A stretch of 64,000 bases of DNA. Source: CAWDMC01 sp963803295 (lineage in GTDB: Bacteria > Acidobacteriota > Terriglobia > UBA7540). Positions 40,152 to 49,600 of this stretch are shown piece after piece (the first letter of the stretch is position 1; every line of letters starts with the position of its first letter). The stretch is taken from NCBI GenBank assembly GCA_963803295.1, contig CAWDMC010000020.1, forward strand, positions 1-64,000, in the 5' to 3' direction. The notes beneath the pieces were generated by a model. It saw only the letters and a program-made list of their open reading frames with translations. It searched no databases and was not told the origin of the DNA. Both the position numbers and the translations under genes were made by a program.

Positions 40152-40991
40152 CTACTTGGTTAAGATATGTCTGGGGCACAGGCCCAGAATTCGCACGGGA
40201 CTTCCGGAACCTCCGGTAAGTTTCATGGGGCTTACGATTATGACGGTGCCGGTGTCGGGCAGCGCCTCGAGGTTGCCGACGTTTTCGAGTAAGTAGGCGT
40301 TGGCGTCAAGGGTTAAGTGATGCAGAGGGTAAGTATGGTCGTCTCCTCGATCGATGCCGGGGGAATCGATGCCGATGCCCACCGGTTTCATCTCCTGCAT
40401 CAGATAGCGGCCGGCTTCAACCGTCAGGCAGGGAAAGTGAAGGTGGCCTTGGGAATCCTGCTTCATAAACTCTTTCTGTGAGGGCCAGCGCTTACCCCAG
40501 CCGGTCCGGAAGAACACAATGCCGGCAGGCGGCACGGCGCCATGAGCTTTTTCCCATCTCCGAATATCCTCTCTCGTGACGCGATACTCGGCATCGTTCT
40601 TCGCCTCCTGAGTCACGTCGATAACGATGGCAGGGGCTAGAAGCCTCTCGCGTGGAATCTCGGCGAGCTTCCATCCGTGAGGATTGAAATGTACCGGCGC
40701 GTCGATATGTGTGCCGAAATGTTCCGGGATCTCCAGTTCGCGCGCGAACAGACCGTTGCGCTCGTACCTGCCAACGACTTTGGCCTTGAATGGTGTTTCG
40801 GTATGGCCCTCGGGCCAATAGGGGTCGGTTTCGTCCAAGTTGTAAGTGAGATCCACGATGACAATCCCATGCGCGGCCAGCGCTCTTACGAGTAATGGCA
40901 GCGGATCAGTTTCCTGAGCCGAGGCCGCCGCCAGGAAAAGTGCGCCAGCCAATACCAGCCCGAGTGGTCGCGCAATTTGTTGAACGCTCAT
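40152..40991 (-). CDS. Secreted cyclase-family (kynurenine-formamidase-like) metal hydrolase
   Basis: 279 residues from the ATG at 40991, which has GGAGGGAAGC directly upstream; the longer frame was rejected. The signal peptide covers about residues 1-25 (LVLAGALFLAAASAQE). The cyclase motif HFGTHIDAPVHF gives the metal-binding His-x-x-x-Asp-x-x-x-His cluster of PF04199, preceded by IVIVDLTYNLDETDPYWPEGH and followed by VFFRTGWGK and GIGIDSPGID. Family members hydrolyse amides or cyclic substrates, such as N-formylkynurenine or isatin. Export makes a periplasmic substrate likely; the identity is unknown. It is divergent from the UroD-like gene. Confidence 0.85.
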   Translation of the reverse strand: MSVQQIARPLGLVLAGALFLAAASAQETDPLPLLVRALAAHGIVIVDLTYNLDETDPYWPEGHTETPFKAKVVGRYERNGLFARELEIPEHFGTHIDAPVHFNPHGWKLAEIPRERLLAPAIVIDVTQEAKNDAEYRVTREDIRRWEKAHGAVPPAGIVFFRTGWGKRWPSQKEFMKQDSQGHLHFPCLTVEAGRYLMQEMKPVGIGIDSPGIDRGDDHTYPLHHLTLDANAYLLENVGNLEALPDTGTVIIVSPMKLTGGSGSPVRILGLCPRHILTK

Positions 40992-41200
40992 GCTTCCCTC
41001 CGAGATTGAAAAGCTACGGGATCCACTTCGCGGTTGAAAGCGGCAGGGCCCACCAAGGCATTTCCGGCATTGGCCGTCAGCGTCGGGGTGTAACTCCCGG
41101 GCTCCCATGTGAGGACCCGAAATATATCACGCCTTCGTGTTTGCGTTTTCCCTACATTTGTGATTTTGTTCATTGAACGGTACTGATAAGGGGGATGACG

Positions 41201-42283
41201 ATGTCAAAAGCATCGTTTGGAAACGATCCAGCAAAAATTGCGAACTATGAGGCATTCTGGAAACGGGCGGATGTGAAGCGGCCTTTGGTGGGTTTTTCAT
41301 TCATTGGCTGGTTTCCTTTGGGAGAGTTTATGGCCTGCAAAGCCTGGAACTCTTCCGGGTACCTGACGCCCGATATGATCGTGCCCGAAGCCTTCATGGA
41401 CGACTACATCCGCCTGTTGCGGGAAGGTGAGACTGTGGACGATGACATGATTCGGGGTGCATGCCCTATGCAGGTGGCAGTCCCGTTTCTGCCTGGCATG
41501 GTCGGCTGCAAGGTACGCGTCTTGCCCGAAAACGTCATGGGCGGAGAACAGCACCTATCCTGGGACGAGGCCTTGCAGATTCGCCTGGATCGTCAAAACC
41601 CCTGGTTTAAAAAGTACATGGAATTTGCCCTGGCGCTGGCGACCGAGTCCGGGGGGCGATTTCCGGTGAGCCACGCACCGGATCTTGGACCGACCGATCT
41701 ACATGCGGTCTTGCGCGGACACAACGAAAGTATCCTGGATCTTGTCGATGAGCCCGAGAAGTCGGCCGAGCTGCTCTGGCGGCTGGGTGAGATGTGCGGC
41801 GAGATCACAGAAGAAGTGTGGAAGCGAGTTCCATTGTTTTGTGGCGGCTACTTTGACGCGCAGTATTCGCTGTGGTCACCTGGTCCGATCATCCGAATGC
41901 AGGAGGATGCGACGGCGGCTTATTCTCCGGGACTCTATCGTAAGCTTGTCCAGCCGGTTGACCGCCGGCTCGCCGGGCACTTCTCGAACAGCTTCGTTCA
42001 TCTCCACTCTACCTCAATGTTTCTATTGGAGGCTTTCCTCGAGATCGAAGAGATTCAATGTTTTGAGATAAACAACGATGCCTGCGGCCCGCCGGTAAAG
42101 GAAATGGTCCCCCATTTCCAGGCTGTTCAGGAGGCGGAGCGGCCATTGTTAATCCGGGGTTCCTTCAACACGGAGGAAATGCGGCTCTTGATGGATTCGC
42201 TGGAACCGCGCGGACTCTTTCTAAATATCATGGTCAACACTATGGAAGAGATTGAGGCCTTAAGGCCATTGGTAGGGATATGA
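41201..42283 (+). CDS. Uroporphyrinogen-decarboxylase-family protein
   Basis: 360 residues. The ATG at 41201 has GGGGG at good distance; 41195 is an in-frame alternative. The fold-typical elements are WKRADVKRPLVGFSF at the start, FPVSHAPDLGPTDLHAVLRG in the middle, and HLHSTSMFLLEAFLEIEEIQCFEINNDACGP and PLLIRGSFN near the end. True HemE residues for tetrapyrrole binding are not evident. This branch more often acts as a corrinoid methyltransferase or related carbon-transfer enzyme, so it should not be named hemE. No corrinoid protein is adjacent. Confidence 0.75.
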   Translation: MSKASFGNDPAKIANYEAFWKRADVKRPLVGFSFIGWFPLGEFMACKAWNSSGYLTPDMIVPEAFMDDYIRLLREGETVDDDMIRGACPMQVAVPFLPGMVGCKVRVLPENVMGGEQHLSWDEALQIRLDRQNPWFKKYMEFALALATESGGRFPVSHAPDLGPTDLHAVLRGHNESILDLVDEPEKSAELLWRLGEMCGEITEEVWKRVPLFCGGYFDAQYSLWSPGPIIRMQEDATAAYSPGLYRKLVQPVDRRLAGHFSNSFVHLHSTSMFLLEAFLEIEEIQCFEINNDACGPPVKEMVPHFQAVQEAERPLLIRGSFNTEEMRLLMDSLEPRGLFLNIMVNTMEEIEALRPLVGI

Positions 42284-42519
42284 ACTGGGACTCGCTCGGG
42301 GTGGCTGAAATTCACCACTTGGTGGCCGAAAATAGCCAACTGACTCTTTTCAGCAGCAGGTCTGATTGTGCATCTAGTCTGCTACCCCTCTGAAAACAAT
42401 AGCGACGGTCCAGTGTAGGGCACACCTCCTCTATTGGCGAATTACGTGCTGCAAAGACGACCACTGTGCACAATTCCGTGCACACAGTAGATCAGTACAA
42501 TCAGGAACAGGGGTGCAAA

Positions 42520-43623
42520 ATGCCAAGCCAGTTGGCTCAGTTGGCCCTTAAGGGCGTCCGGTGCTTTTTGCGGGCCTTTTCCGCTTTAGTGTGCGCCGCC
42601 CCGCTGCTCTTTCCGGCCTTTGCCGCAGCTGCGAGGGTGGTACTCTCGCCTGGCGTGCAGATTCCGGTCCGCCTTGACTCGGCAATCAGCACGAAGAGCA
42701 GCTTTCGCTACTTCGGCCCCGTTCTAACGGCAACTCTCGATCAGGACATCAACGCGGCGGACGGCCGGATCGCAATTCCCTCGGGCTCGGCCGTGAAGCT
42801 TGCGATCTCCGATTACCACAGGGCCGGACATGTTTCTGGCCGGGCGCGGTTTCGACTGCGCCTTTATTCAGTCGCCCTGCCCGATGGGTCGGAAGTGCCG
42901 CTGGACGGTTATCCCTCCTTGGACAACAAGCCGAAACCCGACAAGGAAGGAACGTTCCACGCCAGGCGCGGGCTCATCAAGGACACGGGATTCGATCTTG
43001 CGGCGGTGACATCTGGCGCTGGCGCGGGGCTGGCGGTAGGGGGACCGTGGGGACTGCCAGCGGGAGCAGCGGGTGGTCTTTTGGTGGCGGGACTCTGGAC
43101 AGTGGCGCGGCGCGGTCCAGACCTGGAGTTCCCGGTTGGAACCGTGATTTCATTTACGCTCGGCCGACCGGCTTCCGTCTGGGTTCGGGATCAGGGAATT
43201 CAGGATGCCGCCATAGCTACCTCGGCGGCCTCGCCCTGCGCGGCATGGGGCTGTGATTCGGTAATTCCCCCTTCCCGCGATCTCCTCACTGCTTTAGACT
43301 CACCCGGCAATCCCGAAGCAGCCTTGCAACAATTGGATCGAATAAGCTTCCGCAATCGTCCCGATACCGATCGCGTGTTCGTTGCCTACCTACGAGGGGT
43401 AAACGAGCTAAGGCTGTCGCGACCGGGGAAGGCATTGGGCGATCTGAAGGAGGCTTACGCGGGCGCGAAGTCCCTCAATCTGCCCGCCTCGGCTCAAGCT
43501 GAAATTGCCCGAAACTTGGTTCTCGCGCTGAAGGAAAGCTCGAAGAACTGGGAGCAGAGTCCTATAGTGCGAGATCCACTTATCCAGGCGGCATTGGTGG
43601 AACCGGCAGGAGGCCAGCCATGA
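42520..43623 (+). CDS. Exported protein with TrbI/VirB10-like beta domain and helical tail (envelope operon gene 1)
   Basis: 367 residues from the ATG at 42520 after AGGGGTG. A signal segment (about 12-38, LRAFSALVCAAPLLFPAFAA) leads to a beta domain: VLSPGVQIPVRLDSAISTKSS, then TATLDQDI, RIAIPSGSAVKLAISD and VALPDGSEVPLDG. This pattern of 'low-cost inhibitor' strands is seen in TrbI/VirB10-like domains, but similarity is partial. Residues about 165-205 are glycine/alanine-rich and hydrophobic. The C-terminus (about 260-360) is helical and TPR-like (AALQQLDRI, ALGDLKEAYAGAKSLNLP). Its stop overlaps the next start (ATGA), and all five genes to 46232 are packed the same way. Confidence 0.7.
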   Translation: MPSQLAQLALKGVRCFLRAFSALVCAAPLLFPAFAAAARVVLSPGVQIPVRLDSAISTKSSFRYFGPVLTATLDQDINAADGRIAIPSGSAVKLAISDYHRAGHVSGRARFRLRLYSVALPDGSEVPLDGYPSLDNKPKPDKEGTFHARRGLIKDTGFDLAAVTSGAGAGLAVGGPWGLPAGAAGGLLVAGLWTVARRGPDLEFPVGTVISFTLGRPASVWVRDQGIQDAAIATSAASPCAAWGCDSVIPPSRDLLTALDSPGNPEAALQQLDRISFRNRPDTDRVFVAYLRGVNELRLSRPGKALGDLKEAYAGAKSLNLPASAQAEIARNLVLALKESSKNWEQSPIVRDPLIQAALVEPAGGQP

Positions 43624-44795
43624 GCCGTCACAGCCCTCGTCTTTTCTCGCTTCTTCTTCTCGCGTGCGGCGCGTTTGTCCTGCCGCTGGCTGGGCAGCAG
43701 CAAGCCTCTCGGTCATCCGGGACAGATCAGCCACCCAAACCAAGAACCATTTCCTGGCGACGTTTTGGGCCGGAGCCTGCTGAGAAACTGCAAGCAGATA
43801 ACAAAATGCCCGTTCCCGCCCCTCAGCCTACAGCCGTTTCAAGCGATGCCGACCCATCCGGCGACAACACCGCCATTGATAGCCAGATCAGCAGCTCTCC
43901 AGAGGCTCCCCCTGCTTCTCGAGAGAGCACAGGGCAACAGGCTGCTTCAGGCGTAAGCAGCCAACCGGAGACCTCCACAACTCCCACAGCGGCCGCCCTT
44001 TTGGCTGATTTCGAAAAGCGAGAGCAGGACCGGAACCGGCGTCGACAGGAGCTCGAAGCTGCCGCACATAACGATCCCAGTTTGCAATCTCTGACGGATA
44101 TCCAAACCACCCGCCTCCTACTGGAGGGCGAACAGGACCGCATGAACAGTTCCGAGCGGCTTTCCCAAGCCTTTACGGCTCTTGCCGCCAAGGTACAGTC
44201 GCAGGCATACCAAGTCAGGGTGTTGCTGAAGGCCCGAAGGCGGACGGCTGACCAAGCCGACGCGGAAATCGCCCGCGTTGGCGCGGAAATCCCCGATCTG
44301 AACCTCGCGCTACACAACGTCGCGATGCTGCCGGCCAGCACTGAGAATGACGAATTCCTGAAACAGCTGGACGATTGGCTGCGGCATAGGGAAGGGATCT
44401 TGAAGACCGATCAGGAACGTAGCCGGCAAGCTCATCTGCAAATCAAGGCATTAGAGGCGGACGAACAGGAACTCGATCGGGCGTCCCAGCGGGCGCGGCT
44501 CAAGGCAGTGGCGTTTGCCCAAGCCTCACAAGACGCGAAGTTGAATCAGGACCTCCTCGCCAACCGGCTGGAATTCTCCACTGAGCACGAACGCGCGGCC
44601 GATGAGCTCGTGAACACTCGTCAATTGCTACAGACTCCCCTCGGCATCAGCGGCAACGCTGGCATTCCGGAAGCTGCGCTGGGCGGTGGTCTGCCAGAAC
44701 CAACGGAGAAGCCGGTGCAGCAGGGTGACACGTTGCGCGAGTGCATTCGCCATACGAACGATGTCGCCGCTTGCCGGGTAGCGGAGGAGCAATGA
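43620..44795 (+). CDS. Secreted coiled-coil protein (envelope operon gene 2)
   Basis: 391 residues. The signal peptide (about 8-25, FSLLLLACGAFVLPLAG) is followed by about 100 Pro/Ser/Thr/Gln-rich, probably disordered residues. Residues about 130-340 are a long charged helical region (DFEKREQDRNRRRQELEAAA; RSRQAHLQIKALEADEQELDRA), predicted by eye to be a coiled coil. The only two cysteines lie near the C-terminus (ECIRHTNDVAACRVAEEQ). No family is recognised. It overlaps both neighbours by four bases, so it is translated together with them. A structural or scaffold role in the periplasm is inferred. Confidence 0.7.
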   Translation: MSRHSPRLFSLLLLACGAFVLPLAGQQQASRSSGTDQPPKPRTISWRRFGPEPAEKLQADNKMPVPAPQPTAVSSDADPSGDNTAIDSQISSSPEAPPASRESTGQQAASGVSSQPETSTTPTAAALLADFEKREQDRNRRRQELEAAAHNDPSLQSLTDIQTTRLLLEGEQDRMNSSERLSQAFTALAAKVQSQAYQVRVLLKARRRTADQADAEIARVGAEIPDLNLALHNVAMLPASTENDEFLKQLDDWLRHREGILKTDQERSRQAHLQIKALEADEQELDRASQRARLKAVAFAQASQDAKLNQDLLANRLEFSTEHERAADELVNTRQLLQTPLGISGNAGIPEAALGGGLPEPTEKPVQQGDTLRECIRHTNDVAACRVAEEQ

Positions 44796-45208
44796 GCGCC
44801 AAGTCGATGCTGGTTACCGATCTGTTGCTCGGCGGTGTCATATCGCTCGGGATGATGCAGGCGGGACTTGCTCATGCGCAATCATCCAGTTCGTCACCGG
44901 ACTTGCTTCGCAAGCGCCGCGTGGAGATTCTCGTCATGGCCGGACAGCAGCCCTTGAAGGAGATCGAGGTCAACCTTTTCCAATTTGCGACCGATTCTGA
45001 ACACTGCCGGATTGCCCATGGTTCACGAGCCTGCGGCCTGCCACCCGAACCGCTCAAAGCGGGTGAACCGGAGCAGGTCTTCGACTATTATGTGAGGCAG
45101 CCCACCAATTCGACAATCGATCGGCAGTCACCTTCCGTTCAAAAGGAAGATTGGAACTGGAACCCAGATTCCAAAGCGAGTGGTCATTCCGGAGATAAGC
45201 GGAGATGA
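44792..45208 (+). CDS. Small secreted protein (envelope operon gene 3)
   Basis: 138 residues. The ATG at 44792 overlaps the upstream stop and has GGAGGAG just before, so the earlier in-frame ATG was not used. The signal peptide runs to about residue 26 (LLLGGVISLGMMQAGLAHAQ). A short beta-helix stretch follows (RRVEILVMAGQQPLKEIEVNLFQFATDSEHC) with a cysteine pair EHC..RAC, and then a polar tail. No family is recognised. It may be a partner of the coiled-coil protein encoded just upstream. Confidence 0.65.
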   Translation: MSAKSMLVTDLLLGGVISLGMMQAGLAHAQSSSSSPDLLRKRRVEILVMAGQQPLKEIEVNLFQFATDSEHCRIAHGSRACGLPPEPLKAGEPEQVFDYYVRQPTNSTIDRQSPSVQKEDWNWNPDSKASGHSGDKRR

Positions 45209-45211
45209 GCA

Positions 45212-45784
45212 ATGCTTGCCGCGGTTGCGATTACATTCGCGCTCATGCGCGAAAAGGGCGGAGGAGGGCTGACCCATAGGGGCGGGCGGGTTGTTTTCAA
45301 GATGCCCTGTTCCGCGTTTTCGGACCCCCTTTCAGACGCTGATCAAAGGCCCGCCGCGACCAGTCCTTCGAAGACTGACCCCGTCTACAACCCCAGAATC
45401 GCAGGGGGCGTCGTCCGCTCCCGTAATCGGCTCGTCGCTCGGGCGCCCCTGGCTCAAACGGTCGATGCCTCAGAGGCTGGACTTGATCCTGAGGTGCGCA
45501 GCATCCAAGCGGCCCTGCGAGGAATCAAGCAAGATCCGCTGGTACGTGCGCGACTCTATGCCGATGTCGACGCGGTGATCCTAAAGGTCCGAAACCATGA
45601 ACTTATTCCCCGTAACCTGATGGTCGATGGGGATGCAGCGTTTGCTCGGTCGCGCGGTGCACAAGACCGTGGTGGCGGCGAGTCTCCCGGCAATCCAAGG
45701 GTATCCGGCAGCTTCTACTGCAACTCTCCCGAGCGAACTACCGCCCCTAACTCCCCGGTCCGTTCCTTTAGCCAAATCGGCTGA
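45212..45784 (+). CDS. Hypothetical protein (envelope operon gene 4)
   Basis: 190 residues. GGAGA precedes the ATG and the upstream stop is only three bases away. The N-terminus is weakly hydrophobic (MLAAVAITFALM). The middle is polar, and residues about 108-140 are helical (PEVRSIQAALRGIKQDPLVRARLYADVDAVILKV). The last 50 codons overlap the transglycosylase frame by 158 bases and have low complexity, so the true end may be earlier if the sequence carries an indel. No family is recognised. Confidence 0.45.
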   Translation: MLAAVAITFALMREKGGGGLTHRGGRVVFKMPCSAFSDPLSDADQRPAATSPSKTDPVYNPRIAGGVVRSRNRLVARAPLAQTVDASEAGLDPEVRSIQAALRGIKQDPLVRARLYADVDAVILKVRNHELIPRNLMVDGDAAFARSRGAQDRGGGESPGNPRVSGSFYCNSPERTTAPNSPVRSFSQIG

Positions 45785-46232
45785 TCGCACCTTGGGGCCG
45801 GTCCTTAACCCGAAGGGCCGGCCGCTCGATCCGGCAGTAATCTCGCGAGTGGTTTATTGGGCAACCGTGAATGGATGCCCTTTAGAACTGGCTTTGGCGA
45901 CTGCATGGCAGGAATCGGGCATGTCGTTGTACCCGGCGCGCGGCTCCTCAGGAGAGGTTGGCATCATGCAAATTCTGCCGGAACGCGCCGGCGTGGAAGG
46001 TGTAAGTCCGTCCCGCCTTGACAACCCCGAGACGAACCTCTGGTTGGGAACAAGGCTGCTAGCCCGCTATTACCAGGAGGAAGGCAGCATTGCACGCGCT
46101 GCCATGAAGTACGTGGGCGGGCCGGGCGTTTTTGGGAAGCGATATTCCCGGGACGTGCGTCGCTACATTGAGTCGTATTCCGCCTCTGTGAATAGTTACG
46201 CGGAATACTTTGGGCAACACTTGCGTTTCTGA
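45627..46232 (+). CDS. Lytic transglycosylase, SLT domain (envelope operon gene 5)
   Basis: 201 residues. An SLT-fold enzyme that cleaves the MurNAc-GlcNAc bond of peptidoglycan with formation of a 1,6-anhydro ring. The domain covers about 70-195: catalytic Glu96 in ATAWQESGMS, then GEVGIMQILPERAG (G-x-M-Q motif), NLWLGTRLLARYY and AAMKYVGGPG. The N-terminus (residues 4-30) could be a signal peptide. It starts inside the preceding gene in another frame. As in VirB1-type systems it may open the wall for an assembly made by genes 1-4, but no secretion ATPase is nearby. Confidence 0.85.
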   Translation: MGMQRLLGRAVHKTVVAASLPAIQGYPAASTATLPSELPPLTPRSVPLAKSADRTLGPVLNPKGRPLDPAVISRVVYWATVNGCPLELALATAWQESGMSLYPARGSSGEVGIMQILPERAGVEGVSPSRLDNPETNLWLGTRLLARYYQEEGSIARAAMKYVGGPGVFGKRYSRDVRRYIESYSASVNSYAEYFGQHLRF

Positions 46233-46617
46233 GTGCAGCCAACGACGACCCGCAACTCATCCAGTTAGGCTCCCAGTTCGATCGGGAGCTTTTCAATTCC
46301 TCAAGCGGTAAGGACTGCTGGGAATCTCAGTACGCCGAGTCGATTGACCGAACCTCTGTCTATGCCCTTGCAAGTCTAACGGGTCTACCCCCAAGGTCTA
46401 ATCACGCGCATCAAATTAAGGTGACGCCAGGTTGGCCGCGACGTTTACCTATTCTCGGACTTTTGGTCTTTGTGCGAGATGAGCTGCTATGCGGAGAGCC
46501 GGACGCAGTTGCATCTCGCCAATGTTCCAGCTAAGCCGCACTGAGGTGGGAAGGGGACCGGAGGGCAAAAACCACACTGACAACCCGTCTCTGAAAGCAT
46601 TCTAGGAGGGTGCTGCC
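46233..46617. other. Intergenic, leader of the receptor gene
   Basis: A 385-base gap without a convincing gene or repeat. The last 16 bases contain GGAGGG, the ribosome-binding site of the next gene. Confidence 0.45.
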
Positions 46618-49600
46618 ATGTTGCTAGCGACCACGACTTTCGAAGACCGACCGCTGCTACGGCATATGCGCGACCGAGCGCCGCTTGTCCTCGTTCTTGC
46701 CCTCCTCACGCTCGCCAGCCCACGAGCGCTCGCCCAGTTCCGCGCGGGGATTCAGGGCACCGTCCTCGACAGTTCTGGCGCCTCGATCGCAGGTGCCACG
46801 GTCACCGTAACCAGCCAGGAAACTAGTAAGTCCTTGCAGGCTACTACCGATTCCTCGGGATTTTATCGAGTCGCGGGACTAGCGCCCGGCCGTTACGACC
46901 TTTCTGTTTCCTTTGCGGGTTTCGCCACAGCTACTACCAAGGACATTCTGGTGAGCGCCGAGGAAATCCGAGGTCAGGGCGTCACGCTTCAGCCCGGCGC
47001 CATCAGCCAGACCGTGACCGTTTCCGCCGAATCGGCCCCACAACTTCAAACCGAGAACGGTAATCTCTCCGGCCAGATCACGAGCCAGCAGGTCCGTGCC
47101 TTACCGCAAGTAGGCCGCGATCCGTACGAACTGGCGCGCCTGGCACCCGGTGTCTTCGGTGATGGCGCACGGAGCGGAAACGGGAACGCCAATGTGCTGG
47201 GCAATGCTCCCGGCTCGCCAGGCGGATCAAATACGTCGGTGTTCCAGTCGGAGAACCAGGTCCAGATCGCGTCGAATGGGCAGCGCGTGACCGACAACAA
47301 CTTTCAGATTGACGGGGTGAGCGTAAACAGCCTGCAATACGGCGGCGCGGCAGTGGTAACCCCAAACCAGGAATCCGTAAAGGAAATCAAGATCACTTCC
47401 AACGCCTATGACGCGCAGTATGGCCGCAACTCCGGTGCGCAGATTGAGGTGGTATCCCAGAATGGGACCAATCACCTCCACGGCAGTGGTTTCTTCAAGT
47501 ACGATCAGCCGGGCCTGAACGCCTTCAGCAAGTATGGCACGTCAAGCGGCGGCCCGCCGCAGCGTGTGCAGAACGCCTTCCGGAACTATGGCGGAAGTGT
47601 CGGAGGCCCTATCCTGAAAGACAGGTTATTCTTCTTCATCTCGTACGAGGGCTTGAAGAACCGCAGCGTGGCTGCCTCCACGACGGCCTACGTCGAAACG
47701 CCGCAATACGTTCAATCGGTGATTGCGGCGCGGCCCGACAGCACCACGGCGAAAGTTATGCAAACACCCGGTATGCAACCTCGAATCATCCAGACACTCA
47801 CGCCGAGTTGTGCCGGATTCGCGGCCAACACCTGCCAGCTTGTGGGCAGCGGACTCGATCTTGGGTCAATCACAGGCACGGCTGGTCAGTACGTGGATTT
47901 CCAGAACAATCCTACAGGTGGGGGGTTCGATGGCGTGCCGGACCTGCAGAATGTGCTCCTGGCGGCTCCTAGCGAACAGGTCGGGAACCAATACAACGGC
48001 CGTTTCGACTACCAGCGCGCCAAGGACACGGTCACTTTTAGCACCTACATCACGAAGCTCAACTCGGTGGGTGCGGACGCCAGCGCCGCCAGCCGCCCTA
48101 TTGCGGACATCCGCTTCAAGCCTTTGAATTCTGCCTACACTCTGCAGTGGGGCCGGACCCTCAGCCCCACGATGTTGAATCAGGCGCGCTTCAATGTAAC
48201 TCGTTTCTACGAGAACGGGGTGGCGGACAATCCCGGCGCAAACTTTGGCATCCCCGAAGTCCAGCTTGAAGGTCTGAACCCGGTTCCTAACTTTCACCTC
48301 GGAGCGACGCGCAACGAGACTTCACCGGCAATCTTCACCCAGAACACGCTTGAGGCCCGTGACACCCTCAACAAAGTGCTCAGGAACCACGGCATGAAGT
48401 TCGGCATCGAGATCCGCAAGGAGCAGGACAACAACAACCTGCTAGGCGGTGCACGCCCTCTCTATTCGTTTTCAGGGCTCTGGAACCTGGCCAACGACAC
48501 TCCGATTTTCGAGGCGATTAATGTCGATCCGCGAACCGGGTTGCCGGGCAACGCCCAGAAATACTTCCGCACCAGCGACTGGGGTGTCTTCGCCCAGGAT
48601 GACTGGAAGATCCGGCCGAACTTGACCCTCAATTTTGGTCTGCGGTGGGAATACTACTCACCGATCACTGAACGCCGGGGCCAGCTCAGTAATATCTTTC
48701 TGCCAGCGCCAGGCGACCTGGCAGGTGCCACGGTCAAACCGGTCAGCCAGCTCTACCTAAGCGACTACGCGAATTTCGCGCCCCGTCTAGGCTTTGCCTA
48801 CAGTCCTGGCGCTTTCAGGAGCAAGTTGGTAGTACGGGGCGGCGTCGGCCTGTTCTACGACAGGATTCCAGATTCGGCTTTCACCAATGCGCGAGGCAAT
48901 CCGCCGTTCTTCACTCGTGACAACATTTGCTGCGGCACTGCCAGCAACCTGTTTGGGACTCCTTTCGCGGGAGGCGTTATTCAGTACGTGCTGGGTTCCG
49001 GCAACTCGCCCACAAGCTATCCTGTGAATCCCAATCTCGGCTTTGGCATCGATCCGGCCAATGGAAGTGTTTGCGGGAACGCAGCCTGCACCCAGGATGT
49101 GCCGGGCGGCGTCGAGATCTACGGGGCGCAGCAGAATATGGAGGTGCCTTACGTCTACGAATATTCGTTTGGGGCCGAGTATAGCCTGCCACGAAACTGG
49201 GTCGCGGGCGTCAGTTACGAGGGAAGTTCCTCGCACAAGCTGATCCGCCTGATCAACCAGAAGTTCTTGTATCCTACACCCACCGACAATTACGGGTTCT
49301 CGGCGGTCTATTTCCCCATGGATGATGTGAATGCTAACTACAACGCGCTGACCTTGCGTCTGACTCATCAGTTTTCGCAAAACTTTCAAATGGAAGCCCG
49401 TTACCGCTGGAGCAAGAGTCTGGACGAGCTTTCTTCGGGCGACGCGGCGTGCTCCTGCGATAACCAAACCTATCCACAGATCCTAAGCAGTGAATACGGT
49501 CCCTCAGACTTTGACGCTACTCATTTCGTCACTGTATCAGGGTTGTATACCTTGCCCGACTTCCGCGCGAATAACCCGCTCTTGGGTGAATTGATAGGCG

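Noticed and set aside
41201..42283. Naming the UroD-family gene hemE
   Set aside because: The expected uroporphyrinogen-binding residues are not evident and no haem gene is adjacent.
42520..46232. Type IV secretion or conjugation system
   Set aside because: Only weak VirB10-like and VirB1-like features; no VirB4, VirB11, VirD4, relaxase or pilin genes.
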